Source of the DNA: Gracilaria domingensis
Lineage: Eukaryota > Rhodophyta > Florideophyceae > Gracilariales > Gracilariaceae
DNA: 44,645 nucleotides
Assembly: GCA_022539475.1 (NCBI GenBank)
Contig: VCMS01000380.1
Location: 1-44,645 of the forward strand
Direction: 5' to 3'
The stretch's first letter is position 1; each line of letters begins with the position of its first letter. Under the pieces are notes generated by a model, which was not told the origin of the DNA, did no database searches, and worked only from the letters and a program-made list of their open reading frames with translations. Made by a program: the position numbers and the translations under genes. This document shows positions 10,836 to 21,514 of the stretch, piece after piece.

Positions 10836-12650
10836 TTGTCTAGACCTGGGTCTATCCAACTCTTACCAATATTGGCGACATGCCCGCATCAGCACAAGAA
10901 GCTTCGATCACTTCCCTCGCTCCCTTTCTTCTATGACGCAGGCATTGCACGATGCGATAATATCTTCGGAGCAAAGGAGGCTGCTCCTGATGAGCAGCGC
11001 ACCCACTCGGCTCGGAGAACTGGCGATAGAGTGCAAGTTCTGGAAACCGCCGGAAAGTTCTCTACGACAGTATCAAAAGAGACCTTCCCAGCTCGAATTA
11101 GCTGTGAGGAAATGAGATTCAGCATGCTCAAATATTCACCAACTTGACGGCTTGCTGTCCCGTGCGAATGAAGCGCTGTACTGGGGTGATGACATACTAA
11201 CTTTGAGATTTTACGCGGAGGGGGCCAAAACGAGTTCAAGTGCCGACGATCTCGCGAGCGCAGCTCGTCATGTGGAGACTTTCCTTACCTTGGGAGATGC
11301 AATTCGAGCAGATTCCGCGTCCGCGACTGCCATTTCTTAGATCGAGCAATCACGCGCCGAGTTGTCTCGTAAGGTTCGTAGCGCTATTGAGGAGAAGCTC
11401 AAGTCAGACCTCTCTACAGAAGATGCTATAAGCGCCGTACAACTTTTCGTGCCTATTGGTCTGGCGAGCGAAGGGTTGACTAAGCTTTGCGAGCACCTGA
11501 AAACGCGTCTTGCCTGCAAGAGCGATATTGAAGTCAGAGAATTATTACTTGATTCTACAGCGGAAGGCACTGGGGCTGATGAACCGCATGTAATTGCACT
11601 CGCTCGCCTTTTCGAGAGCGTGGCTGCCATCGTACACGACAGAAGACATAATCTCTCAAGGGTGTTCGGTATTTCTTCCCTCTCGTTTATTCTTGAAGGG
11701 CTTCAAGAGCAATGCGACTCAAGTGTGCGTCCTGTTCTTGATCGGTATGAAGAAGCCAAGCGTATGGATGAGTCATTCGAGCACTAAGTTTGGAATCAAC
11801 AAATGCCAGAGAGTTAGATGGTCTTCTTAACGAACGTACGTTAATGAGTCAAAGAATTGCGGGCTATACCGACTTTTTAGTCGGTAAAAGGCTGCCAACA
11901 GTTCAAGATACGAACAATGCGCAAGCGGATGAAGAGCCGGCTGCTGAGTACCGCAAGATCGAGAAGACGCTGGAGAAGTCTGGGCTGTTCAAAAGGAAAC
12001 GAGATCTCGCTGGATTCTATAATGCGACCGAATCCTACTTTATGAGGGAAAACGCAAGACTGGAGATCAAGATTGACGAAAGTAAGGGTGAGGACGCTGA
12101 GACATCGAGAGCGGTCGACGACTTCTGTTTCGTTGTGCAAAAATGTTTCCGGAGAGCTTTTGCTTATGATGACACTGATCCTGAGGTATTACGTTTGTTA
12201 TTAACTCAACTCAGTCTCTGCCTCATGAATGACCTGACTCCTTACATGAGACGACGGGTTAGAGGAACTGAAGCAGCTCTAGAAACACTGTTTGGAAATG
12301 CAGGGGCATCTTCTTCTGCTCTACCAGGGGCAGCAGTGAAGGTGTCCTACCTTACAGAACTGGCGAACGCAAACATCACCATGGCAGGTGAGGGTAATAT
12401 GTCGTCCAGCAATACTAACGTTGCGAAATATGACATTTTAGTTGCGCTCAGCAACTCTTCTGTTTCTGCGAGATATGCGAGTCGTCTTCGCAGTAACGTT
12501 GAGAAAGCGGTTCGTGCGTCGCTGAAGCTTTCAGCCGAGGAAAAGACTTTAGTTTTCGGTCCCCTAACAAACATAAACGACGCTTCTCGCACGCTCTTGC
12601 AAGCATCAAAACAAGTGTTGCTAAAGGTTTGGAGACCAACCACGTTGGTC
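10836..12650 (+). pseudogene. COG4: COG4 (Golgi tethering complex subunit 4), N-terminal and middle part, broken
   Basis: COG4 is a subunit of the conserved oligomeric Golgi complex, a vesicle tether for intra-Golgi retrograde traffic. Recognisable blocks in order: a coiled N-terminal stretch (10836-11147, VLETAGKFSTTVSKE); LYWGDDILTLRFYAEGAK, matching the ADDIL-LKF block (11180-11240); VRSAIEEKLKS and FVPIGLASEGLTKLCEHL, matching the FPLLGLHEEGL motif (11370-11500); ARELDGLLNERTLMSQR (11800-11860); ESYFMRENARLEIK and VVQKCFRRAFAYDD (12030-12180); and the helical region up to about 12650. Lesions are a frame change near 11140, an in-frame TAG at 11338-11340 and a frame change near 11785. Homology stops near 12650 and resumes 3.1 kb later. 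No introns are needed apart from that gap. The nonsense codon argues against simple indel sequencing errors. Confidence 0.8.
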
Positions 12651-13023
12651 AGGCCCCTGCTTCGTCTCCTCGCTTCGACACTGCGGCGCCGCATCCCTTC
12701 TCCTCGGCTCATTTTTCGAGGCACATTGTACGAAGAGAGGTCTTTTGCGTGATGAATGCGGTGTTCATCAACGCCCCGCTGCCTGTTCACACGAGTCGTC
12801 ACTCGCTGGTGAGTCGATGCACAACGCGATGTGTTTCCCGTCGATATGTCGCGACATCGCAAGCTTATGCGTTGTATCTTTGTCGAAACACATAACAATT
12901 TTCACACATGGTCTATTTACATTCAAACAAGAAAGAGTACTAGTAAGGAGCTACTTGTCGTGTTGGTTTGGGCAGATGCGCAACGATTGCATGGAAAACA
13001 CAGATGGCGCATGGTAGGAAGTA
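12651..13023. other. Spacer inside the split COG4
   Basis: COG4 similarity ends near a possible donor-like AAG|GTTTGG at about 12627. The following 370 bp are GC-richer at first and contain no coding trace I can assign. They lie downstream of the CSC1 relic on the minus strand and may include its 3' flank. Confidence 0.35.
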
Positions 13024-14061
13024 CTATGAAGGCCGCCTTTCATCCCGCTCACGGTCGCCATTCAACTCACAAGTTCTATACAGTGACAATTCTGGGATAC
13101 TTGCTGCCGTGGCATTCGTTGCCGCCATCTCTTCGGCCTCGATTTCACTCTCATACCCGTCATCATCCAGGATATCAGCATAGCTCCTGCTGCTCGGGCG
13201 TTGACTAAAGTCGTTTGAAGCATGCATATCACTCTCCGACAAGAAATGCTTTAAATCTGAGTCGGGTTCAATACGTTCCACAGCCCGGATCTCAGACGGT
13301 AGCAGCAGCGCGTTCTGCAGCATGGGGACACTCTCTGAGGCATTCAAAAGGGATTCACCATTTGAGGAAGAAGAGGCGAAATTCATTGGATCGGAGAGTA
13401 GTGGATACTCTCCGCTGTACGATTTCACAAACAGAGCGAGAGCCCTGTCACGAACTTCGCCGATGATGCCAAGTATTCTATTTCGTACACTCGCCCCTGT
13501 CGAAAGACAGGTGGCCAACATCAGCAGGCAAAATATAGCGGTGAACAGCCCAGCCTTAACTCAACTTTGGAGATAAAATATGACTGCCAAAGAAAGTTGA
13601 CTTACGACAGTCCAAGTTAGAATGAAGTTAGCACTCAGTTTAGGCAGACTTCCATCGATATGGCTCTTTGGGTGGACGTATCGGATTAAGTATACATCTA
13701 CAGCGTGTTTGCAAGCAAAATAGAGCCAAGCAAAGTAGCAAACAAGCGGTGCCATGAATCCGAAAAGAAGGCACATTGTCATCACAGTGACGCTGTATGC
13801 ATAATATCGAGGATGGTCAAATATGTCGGAACATTTGGCCTCTGCGACATCAAGTGGTGGGGTAGCGATTCTTCGCCGCACCGTCATCGAAACAGTGGAT
13901 GGAGTTCGCATCAACCAGACCACGGAACCAATTAAAGCAAGTTGCACCATGTAGTTACAAAGGAAGAAGGCAATATCCCCAGAGAATAGGCGCTGAAGGA
14001 TTTGAAGTGCATTGTACACATTTGCACCGCCGTCACTCTGTTTGAACGTGCGGCAAGCCAT
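13024..14061 (-). pseudogene. CSC1/OSCA (TMEM63-like) channel, C-terminal fragment with internal stop
   Basis: CSC1/OSCA/TMEM63 proteins are osmo- or mechanosensitive cation channels with about ten membrane helices and usually 700-900 residues. Only about 345 codons are here. The fragment starts in the channel core: ANVYNALQ, then the helix AFFLCNYMVQLALIGSVVWL, then YAYSVTVMTMCLLFGFMAP with the following LVCYFAWLYFACKHAVDVYL. This matches the family pattern of a helix followed by P-L and a YF-KY-D-YNL-Y block. Another helix follows (ANFILTWTVVSQLSLAVIFYL). An in-frame TGA at 13561-13563 then interrupts a further helix, AGLFTAIFCLLMLATCL. The soluble tail is acidic (DDDGYESEIEAEE). The N-terminal half is missing, and an in-frame stop sits just upstream near 14088. 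It abuts the divergent PSB32 relic. Confidence 0.6.
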
Positions 14062-14098
14062 GGGGCAGTAAGCATGCGCACGCGCTCAGGCTGATTTG

Positions 14099-14768
14099 AT
14101 GCGGGTACAGAGCTTGATGAGCAATGTTGAAAACGGCATTTTAAGCGCGGTAAAAATCGGTGCAACAGCGATATCATGCCTGCTGCCGGCGTGGGCAGAC
14201 ATACCGAGCTTCAAACTAGACGCTCTACTACTCCATGACGCTGGACTGATACAAAAGGGAAGTGAGGAATTATCCACGAAGGCCATGACTAACATTCGCG
14301 ACAAACAAGGATACACAGTGCGCTTTACCATGGTGAAGAGCATCACGGTATGATACCGTACGGAAAAACGCACGATGAGTTCGCGTCAGAATTGGCCGAA
14401 CAGTGGCAACTGGAAGGGAACGTCGTTTTGCTCGTGGGGAGCCCCAAACTAGCAAGGGCTGGCGTTTTCGTGGGAGACAAGGCGAGCTCCAGATTGACGA
14501 AGGAGATTGTGAAAAGCGTGGCAAACGATACGTTTACGGTGGCGGCAGGCGAAGAACGGTACGATAGCGCCGTTTTGGACGTGAGCAACCGTCTGATCCC
14601 AATGCTCAATGGCGAGAAGGGCCCTGGCCCGCCAGAAGTTAAGATCATAGAAGTATTCAAGTGTACAAGACCAGGGCCGAGACGAAGAACGACCGTAACA
14701 AGTACATAGCCATCGTGGTTGTGGTGCTAGTCATCAGCTTCGTAGAGTTGTTGCTTCAGACGCATTGA
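14099..14768 (+). pseudogene. PSB32: PSB32-like thylakoid TPM-domain protein, frameshifted
   Basis: PSB32 is a thylakoid membrane protein with a lumenal TPM domain, linked to photosystem II photoprotection. Piece one (14099-14350) has a hydrophobic stretch ending CLLPAWA, an AxA-like lumenal cleavage signal, followed by LLHDAGLIQKGSEEL, the DDA-VLS start of the TPM domain. Piece two (14350 on, other frame) holds NVVLLVGSPKLARAGVFVGD and ERYDSAVLDVSNRLIPML, the end of the TPM fold. Piece three (after a second frame change near 14655) has KTRAETKNDRNKY and the C-terminal membrane anchor IAIVVVVLVISFVELLL before TGA 14766-14768. Order, spacing and the terminal anchor match plant PSB32, so assignment is good. 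The two frame changes indicate a pseudogene unless they are base-calling errors. The N-terminal transit region is not visible. Confidence 0.72.
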
Positions 14769-14801
14769 TATGTGCGAGACGATTGATAACTTACTGTAGT
14801 G

Positions 14802-14833
14802 TCTTCGATCTGCAGCTCGCTGCAGATCGAAGA
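14802..14833. repeat. Perfect 14-bp stem-loop between PSB32 and DVR relics
   Basis: Arms TCTTCGATCTGCAG and CTGCAGATCGAAGA are perfectly complementary around the 4-nt loop CTCG. The hairpin starts 34 bp after the PSB32 stop and about 180 bp before the DVR start. It could form in the PSB32 3' UTR or act as a recombination-prone palindrome. I see no flanking target-site duplication. Confidence 0.8.
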
Positions 14834-15016
14834 AACTACGCTTACCTTCCGTCTTCTTGTAAAAGTTTGCCTCGTCAAGCGGCGCGGTGCGTCGAGCTGC
14901 ATGCATCGCCGCAGGTCAATCACTCTCGTCCTCAGACTGTGCAACCGTCGCCATCTCCGCGTGTCGAGTCCACTCGCACACCTCTGTCCTCAATTCTCGA
15001 CCACGACGCTGTGGAA

Positions 15017-15808
15017 ATGGCGTTCAACTCGCCACTTCCGTGCTATACTAGGTCAACAACGCGAGGGCGTGCCGTCTGTCTCACGCGCAGAGCGACTTTC
15101 ACTACACATGTGCCCCGCGTCGCACGTCATCTGACGTGCATTCCGAATGGATGCTGCCGGAGAATGCTTTTACGCACCAACAACCAAACTAAGAGATGTG
15201 CGCGTCGTGATCTTCTGCGCAACGGGCTATATTGAGCGGTACGTCGTGTTCGAATTCGTCAGACAGGGATATCAGGGGGTGGCGTTTTCGCGGGAACGAT
15301 CCGTTGTGAAAAGCATTAACAGCGCACAGGACGTGAGCAATGACTTTAAGGGAGCCACGGTTGTGCTTGGTGACGTGACGAATGCAGGCGATGTTGCGCG
15401 AGCGTTTGAGTTTGGTGATGAACAAGGTACCAGCACAAAACCAGTATCCACGGTGATGGTGTCGCGTCTGGCATCTAGAGCGGGAGGTATTGCCGATTCA
15501 AATAAGATTGATTCCGAAGCTACGTGGAGCACATTACAGCAAGGTCGGAAAGCAGGCGCGTCCCTTTTCATTCTTCTTTCGGCCGTATGCGTTCAGAAGC
15601 CCCTAATGGATTTTAAACGCGCAAAAGCTCAAGTTCGAAGCAGAGCTACAACTATTTGTCCAGCAAGACGACGTCTTCAGTTAGAGCATCGTTTGACCGA
15701 CGGCGTTCTTCAAATCTCTGGCGGGACAAGTTGAGCGTCTGAAAAAAGGCACTGCATACGTGATGTTCGAGGACGGAGATCTTTGCAAGTGCAACGCGAT
15801 ATCCGTCC
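15017..15808 (+). pseudogene. DVR: Divinyl chlorophyllide a 8-vinyl reductase (N-type DVR), broken and 3'-truncated
   Basis: DVR reduces the 8-vinyl group of divinyl (proto)chlorophyllide in plastid chlorophyll synthesis. An ATG at 15017 starts a Ser/Arg-rich, acid-poor transit-like segment. After a frame change near 15140 the Rossmann start follows (RVVIFCATGYIERYVV), with E where the NAD(P)-binding GATGYIG has G. Next come FKGATVVLGDVT, SRLASRAGGIADS and LLSAVCVQKPLMDFKRA, all landmarks of the family. A frame change near 15625 in an A-run leads to FEAELQLFVQQDDVFS, TAG 15682-15684, SIV, TGA 15694-15696, [13 protein letters not shown] and [19 protein letters not shown] stands where the family has Arg, consistent with CGA to TGA. 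Similarity ends at about 15808, where COG4 resumes. This is the BciA/plant-type enzyme, not the ferredoxin (BciB) type. Confidence 0.75.
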
Positions 15809-16388
15809 TACTCGTCCTCAACTAGCGTCGGTTCTACTAGACAGGGTAACTGCTCTAGTACAGAGCTCGTTGAAGGAAACTTCATATATGGTTACCGAAG
15901 CACAATATTTACTCGACTCTGATGCAACTCCATCTTTTTCGCGCAAGGTTGCTAATCAGACAGAGAGCAAGGTATTGAGTCCATCTCATGAGAAGCATCT
16001 CACGGAAACAAATTTGGAAGCGCTTGTACCGCAAGTTGCCGAGTGGTATGCTCAGCAGGTGGAAGCAATTGTATTCCTTCCAACCATTTCAGTTGCAACT
16101 GTATCAAAGTCGTTCACCGCGTTTGGGGCTTTGCGAGCGGACAGAGATGTGAGAGCAATCTCTGCTTATTTTTCGAACAAGAGCCGGCGAAGTACAGTAA
16201 GGGAGGTGTTCGGAAGACTATGGCAATTGGCTATGTTGGTGAATCTTGAACGACCTGCAGAAATCTATGACGTTTTGGGACCGAACGCGGGCGGGATGAC
16301 ATGGAGGTTAACTGCAAGTGAAGTGAAGAAAGCCCTGTCATTACGCTCAGACTTTAACAAGGATGCGATTAAGTCGTTGAAGCTTTAG
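15795..16388 (+). pseudogene. COG4: COG4 C-terminal part
   Basis: This uninterrupted stretch of about 197 codons matches the C-terminus of COG4. It has SVLLDRVTALVQSSLKETSY, a middle helix region, ADRDVRAISAYFSNKS, VREVFGRLWQLAMLVNLERP and the very conserved end LGPNAGGMTWRLTASEV with SLRSDFNKDAIKSLKL before TAG. The start is not a real initiation site: sequence similarity simply resumes at about 15795, overlapping the last recognisable DVR codons by a few bases. Together with 10836-12650 it makes a nearly complete COG4 split by 3.1 kb of foreign sequence. This segment itself carries no stop or frameshift, but the upstream part is broken, so the gene cannot make a full product from the standard code. 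Confidence 0.82.
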
Positions 16389-16706
16389 AAGTATGCGATG
16401 GGCGGTAACAAACGAATGGGCAAGAGTTTTCACTGCATGCATTAGATATACATAACTCTTACTGCACAGCAGATTTGAACTGATAAAAGGTGTCTGATAA
16501 CATGTAGCTCTTTTGAGCCACGATATCCATGGAAACATAAGTGTTAAAAAGGGCAAATCCAATGATGGAGAAGCGACATTGCTCTATCGTTGTAATGGTG
16601 CATCCGCATTGAAACGAAACACCAAGACCCCGAAGTGGCGTGGCTCACAAGCGCCTCATCACTTCAAAGCTGGGAGCAAGTACGATCTCGGTGCTCGGAA
16701 CCTCGA
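16389..16706. other. Spacer between convergent COG4 and proteasome relics
   Basis: Short region between the end of COG4 (plus) and the end of the beta-2 relic (minus). No coding trace is assignable, and no repeat or hairpin stands out. Confidence 0.4.
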
Positions 16707-17418
16707 TTATGCCGATACATCCATTCCATCCTGTTCCGTGACAAGAGCAAGGCCTTTCGGCCGTTTCTTGAACGTCTCAGAGCCAGCAACAACGGGAGTT
16801 GTGCCCTTCGGGAAACTATAACCAGCAGGACGACGATATTTTCTCTCATTTTATTTGGTAAAGCCGCGAATAAACTCCTTACCCTCTGCAGTAATGATGC
16901 AAAGATCAAAGTTTCCACCAGAACCCAGATCGTTGAATATACCACCGGGAATACCCTCATAAACCAGTTGCTTTGCTTCCTCCACTGTCATTCCGTCCTT
17001 GTACTTGGATTCGAAAACAGCCATTGCAGCCAAGGACCCAGAACCCATCGACACAAATGGCAAACGATCCGTGCTTCCTACAAATATTGAACAGTCATAT
17101 AACAGTTGTTAGGATTAGAGATTGAGTCGGCGCGTCAATGTGGCTCCAAATGACAACGGTAACGTACAGTGCGGATAAACAATGTATACATGCGGTCCAT
17201 GGAAATCAACACCACCAAGAACTAACGCCGCTGACACATAGCCCTGATACCTGAAAAGCATGTGCTTGAGCATATTCAATGCAGTTGTAACACGCGGCTT
17301 ACGATAGGTAGCTAACGAATACAACCGAATCTTGGATACGATAAGTTGGGTTGTATGTTCAGTATCGGCAGCTGTTCCCGCTCCGCAACACATGATGTTA
17401 TCAGCAACATAAAGAGTC
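16707..17418 (-). pseudogene. 20S proteasome subunit beta-2 (PSMB7/PBB), partial with in-frame stop
   Basis: Beta-2 carries the trypsin-like activity of the 20S core. The upstream exon (about 17418-17164) has [39 protein letters not shown] and [19 protein letters not shown], typical of beta-2. The next exon (17073 down) has [31 protein letters not shown] and [23 protein letters not shown] intron of 90 nt at 17163-17074 keeps the frame and the family's spacing, with a CTAAC branch-like motif. TAA at 16851-16853 falls inside the protein. The same frame continues with NERKYRRPAGYSFPKGTTPV, the expected C-terminal belt, and ends at 16707. The N-terminal exon with the catalytic Thr is absent, and a stop/acceptor-like boundary lies near 17418. 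The internal stop plus the missing N-terminus make this a pseudogene. Confidence 0.78.
17074..17163 (-). other. Putative 90-nt intron in the beta-2 relic
   Basis: On the minus strand the donor is TGTAC|GTTACC and the acceptor GTAGGAAG|CACGG. This choice keeps frame and gives twelve residues across the junction, as in other beta-2 proteins. The more canonical pair (CACT|GTACGT with TTTGTAG|GAAGC) would create a TGA, so if that one was the ancestral pair the splice itself is damaged. CTAAC upstream of the acceptor may be the branch site. Confidence 0.5.
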
Positions 17419-17957
17419 TTCTGACAGCTCTTTCAGCATGACCACAACCACTGCGCTTCCTCCGATTTGAACTTCAGAAACAGCTGTGATGATGGCTGTT
17501 AATGAGTGTGAAAGAAACATTTCACCTATTGAACTTTGACGCCTTCGTTTTTTACCTCAAGAACCTTACGCATGCAGTTCAATAATTTATCGCTAATCTA
17601 TTGAGCGCAAAAATTTAGAAAATTTCCCAGTGCATGTGCTATCGAAATTCTATTCAAAACGTAACAAAAATAATCTACCTTTTGAAAACCTATTAGTATT
17701 TTAATGATAAAAAGTTCCACCTAGGAACACTCGAGAAGCACTTCGGGGCGAAAGGAAGAGAAGTGGACTCCGTTGACAGAAGCGTGAGAACAGTATGGTG
17801 ATTTCGTCCACTTTGTCGAAGTGAAAGGAGCATGAAACGAAATTGGATCAACAATAGAACTGCTGACCTTAATGTGAACAACGATCTGTATCGCAGAACA
17901 CTTTAGTAGTACAAATCTTGGAACAACATTGAATAGGGGCTTATATTCAATACGTCC
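17419..17957. other. Spacer upstream of the transposase
   Basis: AT-rich towards 17.6-17.7 kb. A minus-strand trace near 17500-17590 (CMRKVLEVKNEGVKVQ followed by a GTGAAATG donor-like site) might be an exon of an unknown gene, but I cannot assign it. I looked here for a CACTA terminal inverted repeat and could not define one. Confidence 0.3.
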
Positions 17958-20857
17958 GTGGTTCCCTTCTTGGTATCAATGGGTACTACAAAGTACGTGT
18001 GCTTACCAGAGTATGAATTTTCTTGCTACCCTAAGGGAAAGGGCGTCAGCCGGAGTACCATGTTGAATCATCGAAGAACCGCCAACAACATCAAGGTTCG
18101 TCAAGGTCTCCAAGCTGATCTAAATTGGGGCCCAACTGTGAGAAGAAGTGGTACTGTCAGGGACCAATGCCGAATAAGGCAGTACGATGCATTGCAGGAA
18201 CTACCAACTGCCATGACATCAAGAACAGCGTCTCGGATGAATGGTGAACAGGAAATTGAAAGCAACGCCGAAGCAACTTACCAAGATTCACATCATATTT
18301 TACAATCATCGGAACTAGATAAGAACCCTTCTCAGTGCTCGACGCCGATCATGTACGAAGCAGCATACAACGTTCCCACCATGCACACGCCCTAACGAGG
18401 TTTGTGCCTCAAAGTACTTCCTCAGCAGCCGAAGGCCAACAGCATCATGTTGAGGAGTCAGTGGATTCAAAAATATCTACCGAGAACTTTTCCAACGATT
18501 GTGAAGAGGCTGGTAACGAAGATGACTGGATAGGAACAACGAATGGCATACATGAAAGTACTGCCTCGCTGGTAGCTACCAATCAGCCACTCGAAGAGAT
18601 GCACACCTCCTCTTCGGACACTTATCACTCCTCACAAGCCAGTTCGGAACTTGATGAACTTGATTCTGACCAGAGTCACCAATCTTTATTTTGTTCCATG
18701 CATCTAATCTCAGCACTTTCTGAAGCGTTTCGGTCCTGGATGAGCAACAACGGGAAGTGGGTAGAGATATACTTCAGAAATGGGTTAACGCACGCCGTTA
18801 TGGACGATATACTTCATGCCCTCAAAGCTCCATATTGCTCTTGGAAGACGGTTATATCCCGGCTTCAGAAGGACTCAGGTGTAGAAGATGCCGTAGAGAA
18901 GTATGTGACGTGCCCTGGACACATGTTTTTCACACACACTGGACATACTCATTGCTCTGTCTGCGGAAAGCTGAAACTATCGAAGACGTCTTCTGATCCA
19001 AATGCTTTCTTCTACTGGATAAAGCTTGAGCCTAGACTTCGTGATATATTCTTGGATAAGGAGCGATGTGAAGAGCTTTATGCTTATACATAATCTTGGG
19101 AGCACCGCACAGATGGTGTGTACAGAGACTTCTTTGATGCGCTGGTGTACAAGAAACTGTGTGATATCTATGGAGGACACGAAGTGATGGTGAACGGTGT
19201 GTACATTGCAGTCTCCAGCGACGGATTTCAAGCCTTCTCAAAGCGGTCATACGACGTGTGGCCTATCGCAGTTCTATTATGCAACCTTCCGCCACACAAA
19301 CGTCTTTCGGTGAAGAATGTGATGCCAATGGGCTTCATCTCTGGTCCTAGCGAGCCGGTTAACTTGCAGTCGTTCATTTCTCCGCTGATTGAGGAGATTA
19401 TTTCGATCAATAATGACGGATCTGGCAAAGAGTTTGCGTTTTATGATGGCTCTAAAAGACGGGTACGGGTCCATCTGTTGTTTTGTACCGGAGATCTTCC
19501 CGCAGTCAAGAAGATCGCCGGTTTGAAGGGTCACAATAGAAGGGCTCCGTGCCAATACTGCGTTATAAAGGGAACATGGTCACCAATTCATCGTCATTAC
19601 TACTATCCTAGTGCCATTCACACTGATGGTGCGTTGAAACATATCTTCGACGTTCGGAACCTTCCCATTCGTGACGCCAATGACACCATGACCACGATTT
19701 GCGAGTTGGAATCTCTTTCAGAGATGTCCAGAGCTGAACTGGAGAAGGAAGCAGGAATTCCAGAAGGCTCTGTTGTTCTATTTCTGCCACTTCTCGAGCC
19801 TTATTCATGCTTTCCGATCGACCTGATGCACTTGTTTTACAATATCGGGAAGGATATGATACGTTTATGGTGTGGGGGTGGGGTGGAGTTGGCTTACGTA
19901 CTGAGTACGCGGCACATCCAACAGATTGACAGCGAACTTAGGAACTTTGGGGCCGGAATACCAAGCCAAATTTCCTCACGAACACGACAACTCACGCGGT
20001 TCTCGGAGTGGAAGCCAGAAGAGGTAAAGGCACTCATATTATAATACAGTTTAATCGTCTTGGATGGACTCCTTCCGCAGCCATATCTATCTGGCTGGAA
20101 CTGCTTTGTACAGGTCGTGGACTTGTGCTGGCGTGACTCCCCGACAGAGACGAACTTGAACAAACTCGAGGATCAATGCCTGAGATTCTATGAGCACTTT
20201 GAGCGTGATTACTTCCAATACAACACTGAGAATGTGAACATGTGCAAATACGTGATGCATTTGGTATTACACTTGAAGCAGTCTGTGGAGCATAACGGAC
20301 CTCCAGTTCTGCACTCACAGTATTGGATGGAACGCTATATCGGCTGGATTTTGGGAAGATTCAATGCCAAGAGACTGGCCTCTTCGTCTCTGTTCCAAAA
20401 TGCTCTGTCCTTCGAAGCATATAAGTCTTATGGTAAAGTGAAATTCTTCGGTGAAGACCCATCGTGGGCAGAGCTCGAAAGCAATGGAGGGTACGAGTTT
20501 CAAGGAGCTGGGTATAGATACGACTTCTGCGAGTCTTCTGAGGATGACCAGTGGTTGAAAAGGTTGTTGCAAGGGTATCTCCGGCGCAAGTGCGATGGTC
20601 TCTCGGCTTCTCAAGCTTCTTCGCTCCTTCAGTCATCGAAGTCATGTATGTTCTACCCTAGACTCCGGTTCACGTCTGGCGGAGTTGTACAAAATGCATC
20701 AGGAACTCTGCACGTATCTTCACTTAACAGGAGATTGGCAAGAGAGCGAGCCAACTACTACGTTGCTTGCGAAATGCCAAATCCCTTTGGGATCTCCAAC
20801 GAGCATCAGGGGCGCATCTCTTCGCGCATCGAAAGGGTATATCTTGGATATCTCTGA
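17958..20857 (+). mobile_element. Tnp2-type (CACTA/En-Spm, Transposase_21) transposase, main part, interrupted
   Basis: The N-terminal piece (17958-18395) has a Cys/His-poor YVCLPEYEFSCYPKGKGVS and STMLNHRR, like the degenerate N-terminal finger of these proteins. After a frame change near 18360 an acidic Ser-rich linker follows, then a zinc-binding stretch CPGHMFFTHTGHTHCSVCG (18910-18970). The Tnp2 core has VYIAVSSDGFQAFSKRSYDV, then WPIAVLLCNLPPHKRL, FISGPSEPVNLQSFISPLIE, LLFCTGDLPAVKKIAGLKGH, RRAPCQYC and FPIDLMHLFYNIGKDMIRLW. The later region has YSLIVLDGLLPQPYLSGW, HSQYWMERYIGWILGRFNAK and ARERANYYVACEM. In-frame TAA codons lie at 19091-19093 and 20042-20044; the frame is the same on both sides of each. 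The plus frame loses family similarity at about 20790. The element is inactive. Fungal-style KDZ transposons are a possible alternative family, but the block order fits Tnp2 better. Confidence 0.75.
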
Positions 20858-21100
20858 GACATCACTTGCACATCAGAAGAGCATCTTTTGCGCGTGTCAT
20901 ACGCGCATATTTTGTGTATCTCCTGTACATCTTTCGGACATCTCTACAGTACTCCAGCACGGCACGCACTCCCAAAAATATTAGAACTACACCGGGCATC
21001 CTTTGAGCATCCCTGGAGTATCAACTTGTCTCTCTGGGACGATTCCTTTTGAAACCCTCAGATGCTTCGAATCGCGCATCGACAGAACCGCACTCCCAAT
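20790..21100 (+). repeat. CATC-motif-rich subterminal-like array
   Basis: At least ten CATC motifs, usually as GCATC or ACATC, occur at irregular 10-40-bp spacing (GAGCATC, GCGCATC, GAGACATC, TTGCACATC, GTACATC, GGACATC, GGGCATC, GAGCATCC). CACTA elements carry arrays of short subterminal repeats that bind their transposase. The position right next to the transposase break fits that, but a chance bias is possible. Confidence 0.4.
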
Positions 21101-21514
21101 AGCTTCCATTCCTCACTACCATTCTGACACCTCGAGGGGCAATATCTGCTACGAACTAGTCCTCACATTATGCGCCGCGGTACACTCCTTGATGCGCGCA
21201 CTCGCCTGAACGCTCAGGTTCGCGCGCCGCCGACTGGCTTCGACCTACAACGCTCTTGCCAACTCCTCGAGTATCCAGCATCGGTCCCGCTAGAAGGCTG
21301 CCAGGGACAAACGCTGCGTCCGTATTTGCGTACGACATACTCACAACCTCCATTCACAGCATCAGTCTGTCGCCCTTGAGAGCATCTTCCTCGCATATTG
21401 ATACGACACACTGCTGCGAGAATCTCTTCCACAATGACTTCCGCAACACTGATATTGACACCACCTGCGCCACACAAGAGATACGCAAAGTCACTTGTGG
21501 CTAACTGCTCCAAC

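Noticed and set aside
12627..15795. The COG4 gap as a normal 3.1-kb intron hosting nested genes
   Set aside because: The nested items are all broken, DVR similarity runs into the resumption point of COG4 without an acceptor, and COG4 itself has other lesions. Kept as an alternative only in the finding.
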